This document shows positions 1 to 7,235 of a DNA stretch of 25,346 nucleotides, piece by piece. The position numbers and the translations under genes were made by a program. The stretch covers positions 1-25,346 of the forward strand of contig JASDSY010000013.1 in NCBI GenBank assembly GCA_041441465.1, given 5' to 3'. Each line of letters opens with the position of its first letter. Within the stretch, counting starts at the first letter, position 1. Below the pieces are notes generated by a model. That model saw only the letters and a program-made list of their open reading frames with translations. It was not told where the DNA came from and did not search any database. Source of the DNA: JASDSY01 sp041441465 (GTDB lineage Bacteria; Muiribacteriota; UBA9980).

Positions 1-327
1 CTAAACCAATCCATAATTGCTACACAGTACATAAAACCTTTAGGCATTGGAATGTTAATAGATAATGGTTATATGACGAAATCTGAAGCTGCTGTTCATA
101 TTGCATTAATAATGAAAATTTTTGTAATTTATCCTGAAATTATGACTGTAAAATATAACATTCGATTTGATGAATTTTGGCAAAATTCTTCTAATTTTAC
201 AGGTTGGATAAGAGAAAATGAAGCCGAAATAAAAGCAAATAAAAAAAATTTTAGATTAATACAAATGTTATTATCAGATTTTAATTTTGAACTTTTTGAT
301 AAACCAAATTTAACTCATGCTAATTGA
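1..327 (+). CDS. C-terminal part of an unknown, very AT-rich protein
   Basis: The reading frame is open from the first base to the stop at 325-327, so this is the 3' part of a gene that starts outside the window. The internal ATG at 52 is probably not the true start, since the upstream codons translate without a break (LNQSIIATQYIKPLGIG before it). About 108 residues are visible. I recognise no family and see no signal peptide or membrane segment. The C-terminal half is rich in Asn, Lys and Phe, reflecting a base composition far more AT-rich than the genes from 4 kb onward. The next gene begins 55 bases downstream on the same strand, so the two may be co-transcribed. Function unknown; the AT bias suggests acquired DNA, which is an inference. 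Confidence 0.6.
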   Translation, partial: LNQSIIATQYIKPLGIGMLIDNGYMTKSEAAVHIALIMKIFVIYPEIMTVKYNIRFDEFWQNSSNFTGWIRENEAEIKANKKNFRLIQMLLSDFNFELFDKPNLTHAN

Positions 328-382
328 CGAAAAAAATTTAAATGAAATAAAGAATTTAAACTTAATTAAGGAAAAAAATTAT

Positions 383-961
383 ATGTGTAAAAATTTTTCA
401 AATTTTATTTTTATATTATTAACTATAATTTTATTTAATATAACAATTGCTTTGGCAGCAAATGAAAAATCAACCCAAGAAATATTTATTCAAACTGGAT
501 TTGATGCCAAAGGTTTTTATGGAATTAATGAAATTAGTAAAATTGATTTTTGTGTTAAACCATGGAGTGGTTCAATAAATGAGGTTTCTAAAGATGTAAT
601 TGATATATATAACACTAAAACATTAGTTTGTAATATAAAATTTAAATCAGGTTTATGTGGTTTTTTTAAAATAGCTAATTTTAAGGAGAAAAATTTAGCT
701 AAAAAAGGATATGAAATTAGTTATGGATATTTAGAAGGATACAAAGAAAAATTTTTTCTTGATGGGGAATTTAAATCTGGGTATTTAATTACAAATAATC
801 ATATGAGATCAAAAGGTGCTTTGGGATATCTAATATATAAAAACTGTGTTATGCATTTTAGGTTTTTCAAAAATGATTTGCGATTAGAAACAAATGATTT
901 ACAAAAGCTTGATGAATTAATAAAAAAAATAATAAGCCTTATTGATCAGGTTGTAAAATAG
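383..961 (+). CDS. Small exported protein of unknown function
   Basis: The frame opens at an ATG at 317 that overlaps the previous gene, but the ATG at 383 is the better start. It has an AAGGA about 10 bases upstream and gives a clean signal peptide: a short basic N-terminus (MCKNF), a hydrophobic stretch of about 17 residues, and a probable cleavage site after IALA near residue 25. The mature part is about 167 residues, Lys/Asn/Phe/Ile-rich, with no repeat or catalytic motif I recognise. Four Cys in the mature chain could form disulfides. Composition is as AT-rich as the upstream gene. The pair could be an acquired cassette, for example effector plus partner, but nothing in the sequence proves this. 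Function unknown. Confidence 0.65.
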   Translation: MCKNFSNFIFILLTIILFNITIALAANEKSTQEIFIQTGFDAKGFYGINEISKIDFCVKPWSGSINEVSKDVIDIYNTKTLVCNIKFKSGLCGFFKIANFKEKNLAKKGYEISYGYLEGYKEKFFLDGEFKSGYLITNNHMRSKGALGYLIYKNCVMHFRFFKNDLRLETNDLQKLDELIKKIISLIDQVVK

Positions 962-1068
962 AGAAATTAAGAATGAATTTATTTTTATATTATAACTATA
1001 CACAGTTTTATTTACTTGCTATATATTTTATATTATAAGAAGCTAATTAAAATTATTGATTAAAGTGA

Positions 1069-1262
1069 AAACTATTGTTATTTCAAGGTTGTAAGGCTGC
1101 AGAATCTACCCCTAACAACAGCGTACCCGCTGCGTCGGCGACTACGAGGCTGACTTGCATGGAAGCACTAATGCAGCCGGTGCCATGGATGGCAAAGAGG
1201 CTGCCTCCTCGGGTTCCGCGTTTACTAATTCTAAAGTGAAACTGATTCGTTTTTCAAGATAA
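1069..1262 (+). pseudogene. Decayed fragment of a small lipoprotein-like gene
   Basis: A GC-richer patch (about 1094-1235) sits in an AT-rich spacer. One frame, from 1069, reads KLLLFQGCKAAESTPNNSVP, which looks like the end of a lipoprotein signal with a Cys at 1090. It has no start codon and is lost in a Pro/Arg-rich tail. A second frame, open from 1116 to the stop at 1260-1262, takes over with a natural-looking composition (QRTRCVGDYEADLHGS, then a Gly/Ala/Ser-rich tail). The simplest reading is a short secreted-protein gene broken by a frameshift and missing its 5' end. The RCV followed by an acidic residue faintly recalls the end of FGE-sulfatase-type domains, but the match is too short to rely on. 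Confidence 0.3.
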
Positions 1263-1345
1263 AGACAACTGAATAATAATTCATTAAGTTTCGCTTCACA
1301 AAATTCATTCATCTAAAAAACACAAGTGTTTCTATGGCTCACGAA
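1261..1345 (+). repeat. Dispersed intergenic repeat, copy A
   Basis: First of three related copies of about 80-90 bp (others near 2692 and 3969). Shared blocks in order are ACTGAATAATAATT, TTCGCTTCACAAAATTCATT and a final GTTTCTATGG-like block. Copy A contains a perfect hairpin, AAACAC-AA-GTGTTT, at about 1317-1330. It lies directly after the decayed gene and upstream of trpS. Confidence 0.75.
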
Positions 1346-1371
1346 CTTCGATACTCAAGCTTACTTTAAAA

Positions 1372-1407
1372 TGTCAAAGTTTTTGATTAAAAAAATATGT
1401 TTTGACA
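1372..1407 (+). other. Inverted repeat of unknown role downstream of repeat A
   Basis: TGTCAAA at 1372-1378 pairs with TTTGACA at 1401-1407 around an AT-rich loop of 22 bases. The right arm lies in TATGTTTTGA, which recurs after repeat copy B (about 2839-2848), so the repeat unit may extend this far in copies A and B. No T-tract follows, so it is not an obvious terminator. Confidence 0.35.
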
Positions 1408-1481
1408 CATTATCTCAGGCCGCTAAATATAGTAAAAGCATTAATTAACAAAGACATCCATGATATCTCACTCACAATTTA

Positions 1482-1510
1482 TTGAAATTTTCTCAATTTT
1501 GTGCTATAAT
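1482..1510 (+). promoter_or_regulatory. Sigma-70 promoter of trpS
   Basis: TTGAAA at 1482-1487 and TATAAT at 1505-1510 are separated by 17 bases, close to the housekeeping consensus. The predicted transcript starts near 1517, leaving a leader of about 80 bases before trpS. I see no T-box or other known leader element in that short stretch. Confidence 0.7.
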
Positions 1511-1595
1511 TTCAACCTAATAACCTAAAAAAATTCATAAAAAAAATGATTACATTTTAATCGGCTTAAAAACATTTATTGAAAGGTATGAGTTT

Positions 1596-2681
1596 ATGTC
1601 TGAAAATACGAATATAAATTACAAAACATTTGAAGCAACTATTGAAAGAAGCAAACAACTCGAAGAAAATTTGATAAAATATCCCGAAAAATATAAAATT
1701 TTAACTGGCGATCGACCAACGGGGCGACTTCACATCGGACATCTTTTCGGTTCTATTCAAAATCGTGTAAGATTACATCGATTAGGAGTTCAATCATTCA
1801 TTGTTATCGCCGATTATCAAGTTTTAACAGATAGAGACACGTTCGAAGCAATATCTGATAACATAAAACAACTTACTATTGATTATATTGCGGCCGGAAT
1901 TAATCCTGACGATGGTAAGACATTCATTTTTCCGCACAGCCACGTTCCGGAATTGAATCAACTTCTTTTGCCTTTTTTGACTCTTGTTACAAATGCGGAA
2001 CTTGATAGAAATCCAACTGTTAAAGAGGAAATTTTAGCCTCCGGCCAAAAGAAAATCAATGCCGGAATGTATATCTATCCGGTTCACCAGGCCGCTGATA
2101 TACTTTTCTGTAAAGGAAATGTGGTTCCAGTTGGTAAAGATCAATTACCGCACCTCGAACTTACAAGAGTAATTGCTCGCCGATTTAATGAACGTTTTGC
2201 AGCAAAGAAACCTGTATTTCCTGAACCACACCCTTTATTAAGCCGCTCTCCTCTTATTTTAGGACTCGACGGCTCGCAGAAAATGAGTAAAAGTAGAAAT
2301 AATGCAATTTTATTGAGCGCTACCGATGACGAAACCGCAAATTTAATAAAAAAAGCTAAGACAGACGCAGAACGGCTCATAGAATACGATCCTCAAAGAA
2401 GACCGGAAGTTTCAAATTTGTTACTTATTGCATCCCTTTGTCTAAACAAAGCCCCGGAAGAAATTGCTCAAAAAATTGGGGACGGCGGTGCTAGTTTATT
2501 AAAGAAGACATTAATCGAAGCAATTAACGAATATCTAAGACCTATCCGCAAGAGAAGAATTGAACTGGAATCAAATATGGATTATATACACCAGGTTTTA
2601 AAAAATGGTGTGCAAAAAGCGCGGCAAATTGGCTCAGAAACCCTTGAAGAAGTAAGAGAAGTTATGAATATGAAAATTTAG
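1596..2681 (+). CDS. trpS: Tryptophanyl-tRNA synthetase, divergent GDRPTG-type
   Basis: Class I aminoacyl-tRNA synthetase that activates tryptophan with ATP and charges tRNA-Trp in the cytoplasm. The 361 residues match the family length. TGDRPTG at 37-43 leads into the HIGH signature (46-49), and KMSKS is at 229-233. The ATG at 1596 has GAAAGG at 1581-1586; another ATG at 1588 is out of frame. The N-terminal TGDRPTGRLHIGH signature differs from the usual bacterial type (SGxQPSGxLTIGN). From memory it resembles the alternative TrpRS group found in some actinobacteria and Deinococcus, members of which tolerate indolmycin or act as auxiliary enzymes. It has its own promoter and is bracketed by two copies of a dispersed repeat, which suggests a mobile or accessory setting. 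Whether it is the only TrpRS of the cell cannot be told here. Confidence 0.93.
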   Translation: MSENTNINYKTFEATIERSKQLEENLIKYPEKYKILTGDRPTGRLHIGHLFGSIQNRVRLHRLGVQSFIVIADYQVLTDRDTFEAISDNIKQLTIDYIAAGINPDDGKTFIFPHSHVPELNQLLLPFLTLVTNAELDRNPTVKEEILASGQKKINAGMYIYPVHQAADILFCKGNVVPVGKDQLPHLELTRVIARRFNERFAAKKPVFPEPHPLLSRSPLILGLDGSQKMSKSRNNAILLSATDDETANLIKKAKTDAERLIEYDPQRRPEVSNLLLIASLCLNKAPEEIAQKIGDGGASLLKKTLIEAINEYLRPIRKRRIELESNMDYIHQVLKNGVQKARQIGSETLEEVREVMNMKI

Positions 2682-2691
2682 CTTAGATTTT

Positions 2692-2772
2692 TAAAACTGA
2701 ATAATAATTAAGTGAATTCCGCTTCACCAAATTCGTTCTTCAAGAAATAACAGGCGTTTCTATAACTTTACT
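2692..2772 (+). repeat. Dispersed intergenic repeat, copy B
   Basis: Begins ten bases after the trpS stop. It shares ACTGAATAATAATT, a GAATTCCGCTTCACCAAATTC block and GGCGTTTCTATAAC with copies A and C. The inner GAATT...AATTC dyad is kept although the loop differs slightly. Copies A and B thus flank trpS as imperfect direct repeats. Confidence 0.7.
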
Positions 2773-2868
2773 AGTTTTATTTGAAGCTGGTTGCGTTAGC
2801 CGGCCTCACCTGACATTTCAAAAAAATCAAACTTCGGTATGTTTTGAGGGCGTTCCTCTTTCTGCCAA

Positions 2869-2891
2869 GCGCCAGCCTTCCCAGCTGGCGC
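2869..2891 (+). terminator. Strong GC hairpin after trpS, possible terminator
   Basis: GCGCCAGC and GCTGGCGC form a perfect 8-bp stem around CTTCCCA. On the plus strand AAGTCATTTTTATTCATTTTT follows, a loose T-rich tail, so it could end the trpS transcript. No T-tract follows on the minus strand. The GC-rich sequence stands out from its surroundings and could instead be a REP-like palindrome. Confidence 0.45.
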
Positions 2892-2928
2892 AAGTCATTT
2901 TTATTCATTTTTGTAAATCGTAATTTAT

Positions 2929-3549
2929 TTATTCTAAAGAACTCATCAAGTTGTAAAAATATTTGGCTTCTTGCGTTTTAAATAAATTATACCATGCTTC
3001 TATAGTTTCTTCCTTAAAAAGACCGCTTTTTTTGAAAATACAATAACTAAATTCCAACGGTGCTATTCCAGTAGCGGTAATTAAATTTCCGTCAACCACG
3101 GCTGGCTCATTAATATATAGCTCGCTGCCAGAATAATTCGGGCATGATATTTTCAAATATTCTTTATCATTGCTTGTATGTTTACGATTATTTAAAATCC
3201 CTTTGCCGGCAAGCGCCATAGTAGCCCCACATATCGCCGCGACAACAATTTTATTATCAAGTAATTTTTCAATTATATTAAGTATTTTTTCGTTTTTACC
3301 ATCCATCCAGGTATCCGCTCCGGGTAAAATTAGCATATCGCCTTCTTGAAATTCTACATTTTCAATCGATATATCAGGACATATTTCAATTTTTCCCATT
3401 GTTTTAATCGAGTTCATAGAATGAGAAACTTTTATTATGGGACTTTGGTCGCTTTTATTCTTGAAAAACCTGCCGGTATTTATTTCAGCCGTAATATATC
3501 CTATTTCCCAATCGGACAGTGTGTCAAGCAAATACAAGTATATTCTCAT
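2929..3549 (-). CDS. DJ-1/PfpI family protein (class I glutamine-amidotransferase-like fold)
   Basis: A 206-residue cytoplasmic protein of the DJ-1/PfpI superfamily, close in layout to the YoaZ/YdeA-type members of Bacillus. The nucleophile-elbow Cys is C107 in AAICGATMAL. The conserved acidic residue near the N-terminus that tunes this Cys in DJ-1 is E15 (SDWEIGY), and the strand-turn LPGADTW at 75-81 is typical. Members act as stress-protective glyoxalase/deglycase-like or chaperone-type proteins, or are uncharacterised; the substrate here is unknown. The start is well supported by AGGAGGA just upstream. It lies 78 bases downstream of the YdeI-like gene on the same strand, so co-transcription is plausible. 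Confidence 0.85.
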   Translation of the reverse strand: MRIYLYLLDTLSDWEIGYITAEINTGRFFKNKSDQSPIIKVSHSMNSIKTMGKIEICPDISIENVEFQEGDMLILPGADTWMDGKNEKILNIIEKLLDNKIVVAAICGATMALAGKGILNNRKHTSNDKEYLKISCPNYSGSELYINEPAVVDGNLITATGIAPLEFSYCIFKKSGLFKEETIEAWYNLFKTQEAKYFYNLMSSLE

Positions 3550-3627
3550 TAAGATCCTCCTAAAATTTATGTTATAAATGCATATAAAAATGATTCTTGC
3601 AAGGTAGAGTGACGCCTTTAGACTTGA

Positions 3628-3870
3628 TTAATAATATTTTTCAATTCCGCCAAATCCTATCATCACAGATTTTTTTGTTTTATTAATGAAATTTTTTAAT
3701 CTTTTTTTTAATTCATCTGGACGGTTTCGAGCCACATCGATATAAGCTATTCTAATTCTCTGATATGATAACGAAAAACTATTAAAGTTTTTCCAGGCTT
3801 CATCATCTTCCTTTATTGCGTATAAAATATCTAAAGGAAAATCGAATTTTTTATTAATAAAATGACGCAT
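3628..3870 (-). CDS. Short YdeI/OmpD-associated family protein
   Basis: The 80 residues resemble the C-terminal segment of the YdeI/OmpD-associated family: an AWKNFNSFSLSYQRIRIAYI block (about 25-44), then an Arg/Lys-rich helix, a Lys-rich stretch and the ending IGFGGIEKYY. Full family members have an additional N-terminal domain of about 100 residues. Stops close the frame upstream of this ATG, so this is either a naturally short form or a trimmed gene. The Shine-Dalgarno is weak (AAGGT). Family members have been linked to bacteriocin protection or cell-surface stress in annotation, but the biochemical role is unknown. Confidence 0.65.
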   Translation of the reverse strand: MRHFINKKFDFPLDILYAIKEDDEAWKNFNSFSLSYQRIRIAYIDVARNRPDELKKRLKNFINKTKKSVMIGFGGIEKYY

Positions 3871-3968
3871 TTTGAAAAGACCTTGTGAAATATTTATAGC
3901 AGGTAAACTTAAAGCGCCGCTGCCGAAAGAATATTCCGCCGCATCTCTTTAATATTTATTTTTTAAGC

Positions 3969-4056
3969 TAAAGACAGCTGAATAATAATTCAATGAATTT
4001 CGATTCACAAAATTCATTCACAAAAAAACGCGAATATTTTCTATGATTAACAAACG
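3969..4056 (+). repeat. Dispersed intergenic repeat, copy C
   Basis: It shares AAAGACAGCTGAATAATAATTC and TTCACAAAATTCATTCA with copy A. It contains the cleanest dyad of the set: AATGAATTT and AAATTCATT, perfect 9-base arms around CGATTCACA. TGAAT and ATTCA pentamers alternate along its length. The right end runs into the stop and last codons of the leftward GNAT gene (stop at 4047-4049). Confidence 0.75.
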
Positions 4057-4598
4057 CTATTTACGCTTACCCGGTAGTCGCTTTCTAACAAATACAGCAT
4101 TATAAAATCATGATACCGGCCGTTGTGAAAATATCCGTCGACTTGCCGGCCTTCTTCTTTGAAGCCTATACTTTTCCAAAATTTAACGGCGTTTTCGTTA
4201 AAACCGACTACGCCTATCGCCAGCCTGTGAAAATTCAGCGAATTGAATCCATAGTCCAGCATAAGAGCCGACGCCTCTTTACCATAACCCTTATTCCAGA
4301 ACGCGCGGTCAAATATTACAAGCGAATAATCGGCGGTCCTCCACGGGGCATATATTCGTAAAAAACCGGTTTCACCTATTATTTTCCCGGTTTCGGCATC
4401 GGTTATCAAAAACCATATCCGATCATCCGTCTTCTGGCATTTATCATAAAATTCTTCCATATGCTTTTCTGTTACAGGATATACCTCGCCGATAAGCCCG
4501 CCGATCTCCCTGTCAGCCATAAGCGCGCTTAATTCTTCCATATCATCTTTTCGCATCGTCCTCAGAATGATCCTTTTACCTTTTATAAAAACACTCAT
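4047..4598 (-). CDS. GNAT family N-acetyltransferase (RimJ/RimL-like)
   Basis: A 183-residue Gcn5-related acetyltransferase expected to move an acetyl group from acetyl-CoA to a protein N-terminus or small amine. The start (FIKGKRIILRTMRKDDMEEL) has the typical beta1-alpha1 opening. The acetyl-CoA pyrophosphate loop is WNKGYGKEA at 101-109, and the C-terminal motif NENAVKFWKSIGFKEEGR lies at about 134-151. Together these are typical of the RimJ/RimL-like group. AAAGGA lies before the ATG. The last codons coincide with the end of repeat copy C, so the C-terminal few residues (VSVNSVC) may have been added by the repeat. The acceptor substrate cannot be predicted. Confidence 0.9.
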   Translation of the reverse strand: MSVFIKGKRIILRTMRKDDMEELSALMADREIGGLIGEVYPVTEKHMEEFYDKCQKTDDRIWFLITDAETGKIIGETGFLRIYAPWRTADYSLVIFDRAFWNKGYGKEASALMLDYGFNSLNFHRLAIGVVGFNENAVKFWKSIGFKEEGRQVDGYFHNGRYHDFIMLYLLESDYRVSVNSVC

Positions 4599-4676
4599 TT
4601 ATATTCCTTTCGCCTGAACACCAAATAATACGTTTTTTTCAATTATTTTACCAAAACAGCGCCAGTACTTCATAAA

Positions 4677-4705
4677 ATATTATTATAACTATGCTAAGAA
4701 GTCAA
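4677..4705 (-). promoter_or_regulatory. Candidate sigma-70 promoter of the GNAT gene
   Basis: On the minus strand TTGACT (4705-4700) and TAATAT (4682-4677) are 17 bases apart, about 80 bases upstream of the GNAT start. The -35 is good and the -10 is weaker. Confidence 0.45.
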
Positions 4706-4713
4706 CTTAAAAC

Positions 4714-4729
4714 TTTACGCGCCCGTAAA
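4714..4729 (-). terminator. Weak candidate terminator of the beta-lactamase-fold gene
   Basis: TTTACG-CGCC-CGTAAA forms a perfect 6-bp hairpin 77 bases beyond the stop of the 4806-6872 gene. On the minus strand GTTTTAAG follows, only a poor U-tract. Confidence 0.3.
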
Positions 4730-4805
4730 TGCCGATACATAAACGCCTGGCATTATTATCAAAAAAATTTACTTATAGTGCCTCGTAATTTTTATTTACG
4801 CATAT

Positions 4806-6872
4806 TCATTTCACTAAAATCTTGAATACATCTCCGGCCTTTCCGGCGCATAATATGTAACTGCCGGCAGGGACGAAAACACTTTCAGGAGCGCAGGAGC
4901 CCGGTTTGCGGCCGGGGCCGTAATATTCAGGCGAACACAGAATACTGTCGTACAGGGCAGTTTCACCGTCAGTCACCACTATTCTTCCGTATCGCGGACG
5001 TTCAAATTTTACTACAGCGTCTTTTTCCGCCTTCAGCCATTCATTATGATTTTCAGCATTTATTACTGCTATGTTTGTTTCAGGTAAAAGTTTTCTTACT
5101 TTCTCTTCTGGCGAAAATATAAATAATGAACATTTAAGCCATGTCTCGCCTTTATGTTCGAACAGGCGCAAATCAGTCTGATCGCGGAATGCCGTAGCTG
5201 CCATTCCGGCATAATCCGGAGTCTCGATCTTCTTAATGCCGACAAAATCAACGTAACCAGGCAGGCAATCGTATGTGTTCGATTCGGCCAGTACTGCCAT
5301 TGTGCGCTGTGTATTCGGTCTGAGATTACGGTAAAGCCATTTTTTACCTTTAAAGCCGATTTTTAAGGAAACAGGATTTTTGAGTTCTGGCAGTTTTTGA
5401 TATTTTAGAAAATCAGCGCCGAACACCGGCATATTGTACATAACTAAATATGAAGTTCCGTCGACAGTTGTGAAGTAGTATTTCGCGCCTTTTTCAAAAT
5501 TATGGAAAAATCCTCCGTTATAAACGCATTTCATGACCGGTTCGGCACGCTGTTCTTCTTTTTTAGCGCCGTCTTTATCCGCGGCTCTATATATGCCGAA
5601 CCCTTTTTTATCGGCGTCAAATTCGACCTTCATAACGCCAGTATCGTTAACGTAATAACCGGCATATCCCAGAAGCTCCTCCGGAACCGCCTGCGGCTCT
5701 TCCGGCTTTAAAACCGGTTTCGGCTCAGGTTCCATAAGTTTTTTATCCTTCATAAGCGCGTCAAGAATCGGGCGTGTCAGCGACTCACCGGCCACCATTC
5801 CAGTGATGCATACAGCGACTGAAATCCCGAGGTCGGGAATTATTTGAAGGTTGGTGGCATAAGATATGGAATTACCGCCCTTGGTAAGCACCTGATAACC
5901 TGCGGCTGCATAATAAGGCAGTGAAGAATAATCCCAGCCGAGTTCGCTCATTATCTGCCGGCATTTCAGTTTGCCGCTAAACGCGGTCGGCTGCGTTCTG
6001 CGTATCTCTTCGAGCGAGCTTTTTGACAGTATGACGCGGCCGAAAGGGCCGAAGCTGGCGCCGAATCTGCAAAGGTCCTCGACAGTCGACGAAAATCCGC
6101 CGCCGGCATAGACCATTTCGGCTTCCGGCGGATACCTGTCGCCGGTGCCGAGATCATAAAATTCGGCTATATCTTCAAAATATCCCTCGCCAAGTCCGAC
6201 ACCGGAGTCCTTCATGCCGAGCGGCTTGAATATGCGTTCAGTTACGAAATCGACGAAATTCATGCCGCTGACGCGCTCTACTATCATCTCGGCGAGAGTG
6301 AAACCGTCGTTGCAATATATCGACATAGCGCCGGGCGCATGTTTAAGCGAGGCATCTTTCATGGTTTCGATAAGAAGTTTCTGCATGGTATAGTCCGGGC
6401 CATAAGTCAGGTAATAAGTCGCGCCCGGAAGGCCGGACGAATGGTTCAGAAGCATTCGCACGGTTATATCTTTGTAACGTAAGTCTTTCATCGTAAATTC
6501 AGGCAGGTATTTGACTACTTTTTCGTCGAGCGCCACACGCCCTTCGTCAACGAGCAGCATTATCGCGGCCGCGAGAAATGCTTTACTGACTGACGCTATA
6601 TTAAACCGCGTGTTCTTGCCGACAGGACGGTTTTTGGCGCGATCGGCTGCTCCAATCCCCTCTGAATAAACTATACGTCCGCCGTCCATTACCGCCACCG
6701 CGGCGCTCGCGCCTTTACCGGTCGTTATGGCTTTCCAGAGCGTTTCACGCGCCGCCGTAATGGTGTTTTGGTAACGCTGCTCGTCACAAGCGCGACCGCT
6801 TTTGGCCTCGGCAGCAAACGCCGCAAAAGATACAAGTGCCGCCACAAGCAGTATTAATGATAATTTCTTCAT
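4806..6872 (-). CDS. Exported serine beta-lactamase-fold hydrolase with long C-terminal region
   Basis: A 688-residue secreted member of the class C beta-lactamase / penicillin-binding-protein superfamily. A signal peptide (MKKLSLILLVAALVSFAAFA, cleavage near 20-24) precedes the catalytic domain at about 35-385. That domain has all three motifs: SVSK at 94-97 (nucleophile Ser94, Lys97), YCN at 186-188 and KGG at 331-333. Members are often esterases, D-aminopeptidases or peptidoglycan-active enzymes rather than true beta-lactamases, so resistance should not be assumed. A Pro/Glu-rich linker (about 384-400) leads to about 290 extra residues resembling the beta-rich tail domains of similar exported hydrolases, with no further motif I recognise. 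GAGGGG lies just upstream of the ATG. It appears monocistronic. Confidence 0.85.
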   Translation of the reverse strand: MKKLSLILLVAALVSFAAFAAEAKSGRACDEQRYQNTITAARETLWKAITTGKGASAAVAVMDGGRIVYSEGIGAADRAKNRPVGKNTRFNIASVSKAFLAAAIMLLVDEGRVALDEKVVKYLPEFTMKDLRYKDITVRMLLNHSSGLPGATYYLTYGPDYTMQKLLIETMKDASLKHAPGAMSIYCNDGFTLAEMIVERVSGMNFVDFVTERIFKPLGMKDSGVGLGEGYFEDIAEFYDLGTGDRYPPEAEMVYAGGGFSSTVEDLCRFGASFGPFGRVILSKSSLEEIRRTQPTAFSGKLKCRQIMSELGWDYSSLPYYAAAGYQVLTKGGNSISYATNLQIIPDLGISVAVCITGMVAGESLTRPILDALMKDKKLMEPEPKPVLKPEEPQAVPEELLGYAGYYVNDTGVMKVEFDADKKGFGIYRAADKDGAKKEEQRAEPVMKCVYNGGFFHNFEKGAKYYFTTVDGTSYLVMYNMPVFGADFLKYQKLPELKNPVSLKIGFKGKKWLYRNLRPNTQRTMAVLAESNTYDCLPGYVDFVGIKKIETPDYAGMAATAFRDQTDLRLFEHKGETWLKCSLFIFSPEEKVRKLLPETNIAVINAENHNEWLKAEKDAVVKFERPRYGRIVVTDGETALYDSILCSPEYYGPGRKPGSCAPESVFVPAGSYILCAGKAGDVFKILVK

Positions 6873-7025
6873 AAAACCCGCCCCTCGTTTATCATTTGAT
6901 CACATAATAATCATAGTATAATAAATTCAGCCCTAAAAAAAACAAAGTTAAAAGTTAACTCACTAAAATGAACATGAATATTTTATTAATTTATGTTTAT
7001 TTACCTAATTTAAAGCAACTTTAAC

Positions 7026-7054
7026 ACTATATTATACCAGACAACTTTTGTCAA
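7026..7054 (-). promoter_or_regulatory. Sigma-70 promoter for the beta-lactamase-fold gene
   Basis: On the minus strand TTGACA (7054-7049) and TATAGT (7031-7026) are 17 bases apart, with a leader of about 145 bases to the ATG at 6872. A small palindrome, GACAA-CTT-TTGTC at 7040-7052, overlaps the -35 and could be an operator. A further AGTTAACT palindrome lies in the leader (about 6953-6960). Confidence 0.6.
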
Positions 7055-7169
7055 CATTTTTTTTATAGACCGAAAATGAAATTCGCCTAACTTTTTAAAT
7101 AATAAAGAATATAAATGCAATAAAATTAACCCGAAAAACACAGTTGAAATAAAAAAATATAAATAAAAA

Positions 7170-7228
7170 TTCTCCTTTTGTAGTAAAATTAGTTGTTTCC
7201 AGACAGCTAATCAAAAACAAAAGGAGAA
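7170..7228 (+). promoter_or_regulatory. Hairpin that hides the transposase ribosome binding site
   Basis: TTCTCCTTTTG (7170-7180) is the exact reverse complement of CAAAAGGAGAA (7218-7228). ATTAG and CTAAT pair again inside. The right arm contains the AAGGAG Shine-Dalgarno for the ATG at 7236, so a transcript entering from upstream would fold the binding site shut. This is a known type of device that keeps read-through transcription from raising transposase levels. Confidence 0.6.
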
Positions 7229-7235
7229 CTTTTCT

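Noticed and set aside
1069..1262. Variable region or template repeat of a diversity-generating retroelement
   Set aside because: No reverse transcriptase in the window, no near-identical second copy with A-specific changes, and the FGE-like resemblance is too short.
1511..1595. T-box leader of trpS
   Set aside because: The leader is only about 80 bases, lacks the conserved T-box sequence and has no terminator before the gene.
1261..4056. Integron attC sites as explanation of the three repeats
   Set aside because: There is no end-to-end dyad and no proper RYYYAAC/GTTRRRY pair at the ends. Only inner arms pair, genes lie on both strands, and no integrase is visible.
6446..6872. Calling the 4806-6872 product an antibiotic-resistance beta-lactamase
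   Set aside because: The motifs define the fold only. The YCN and KGG variants and the long tail fit esterase or peptidase members at least as well.
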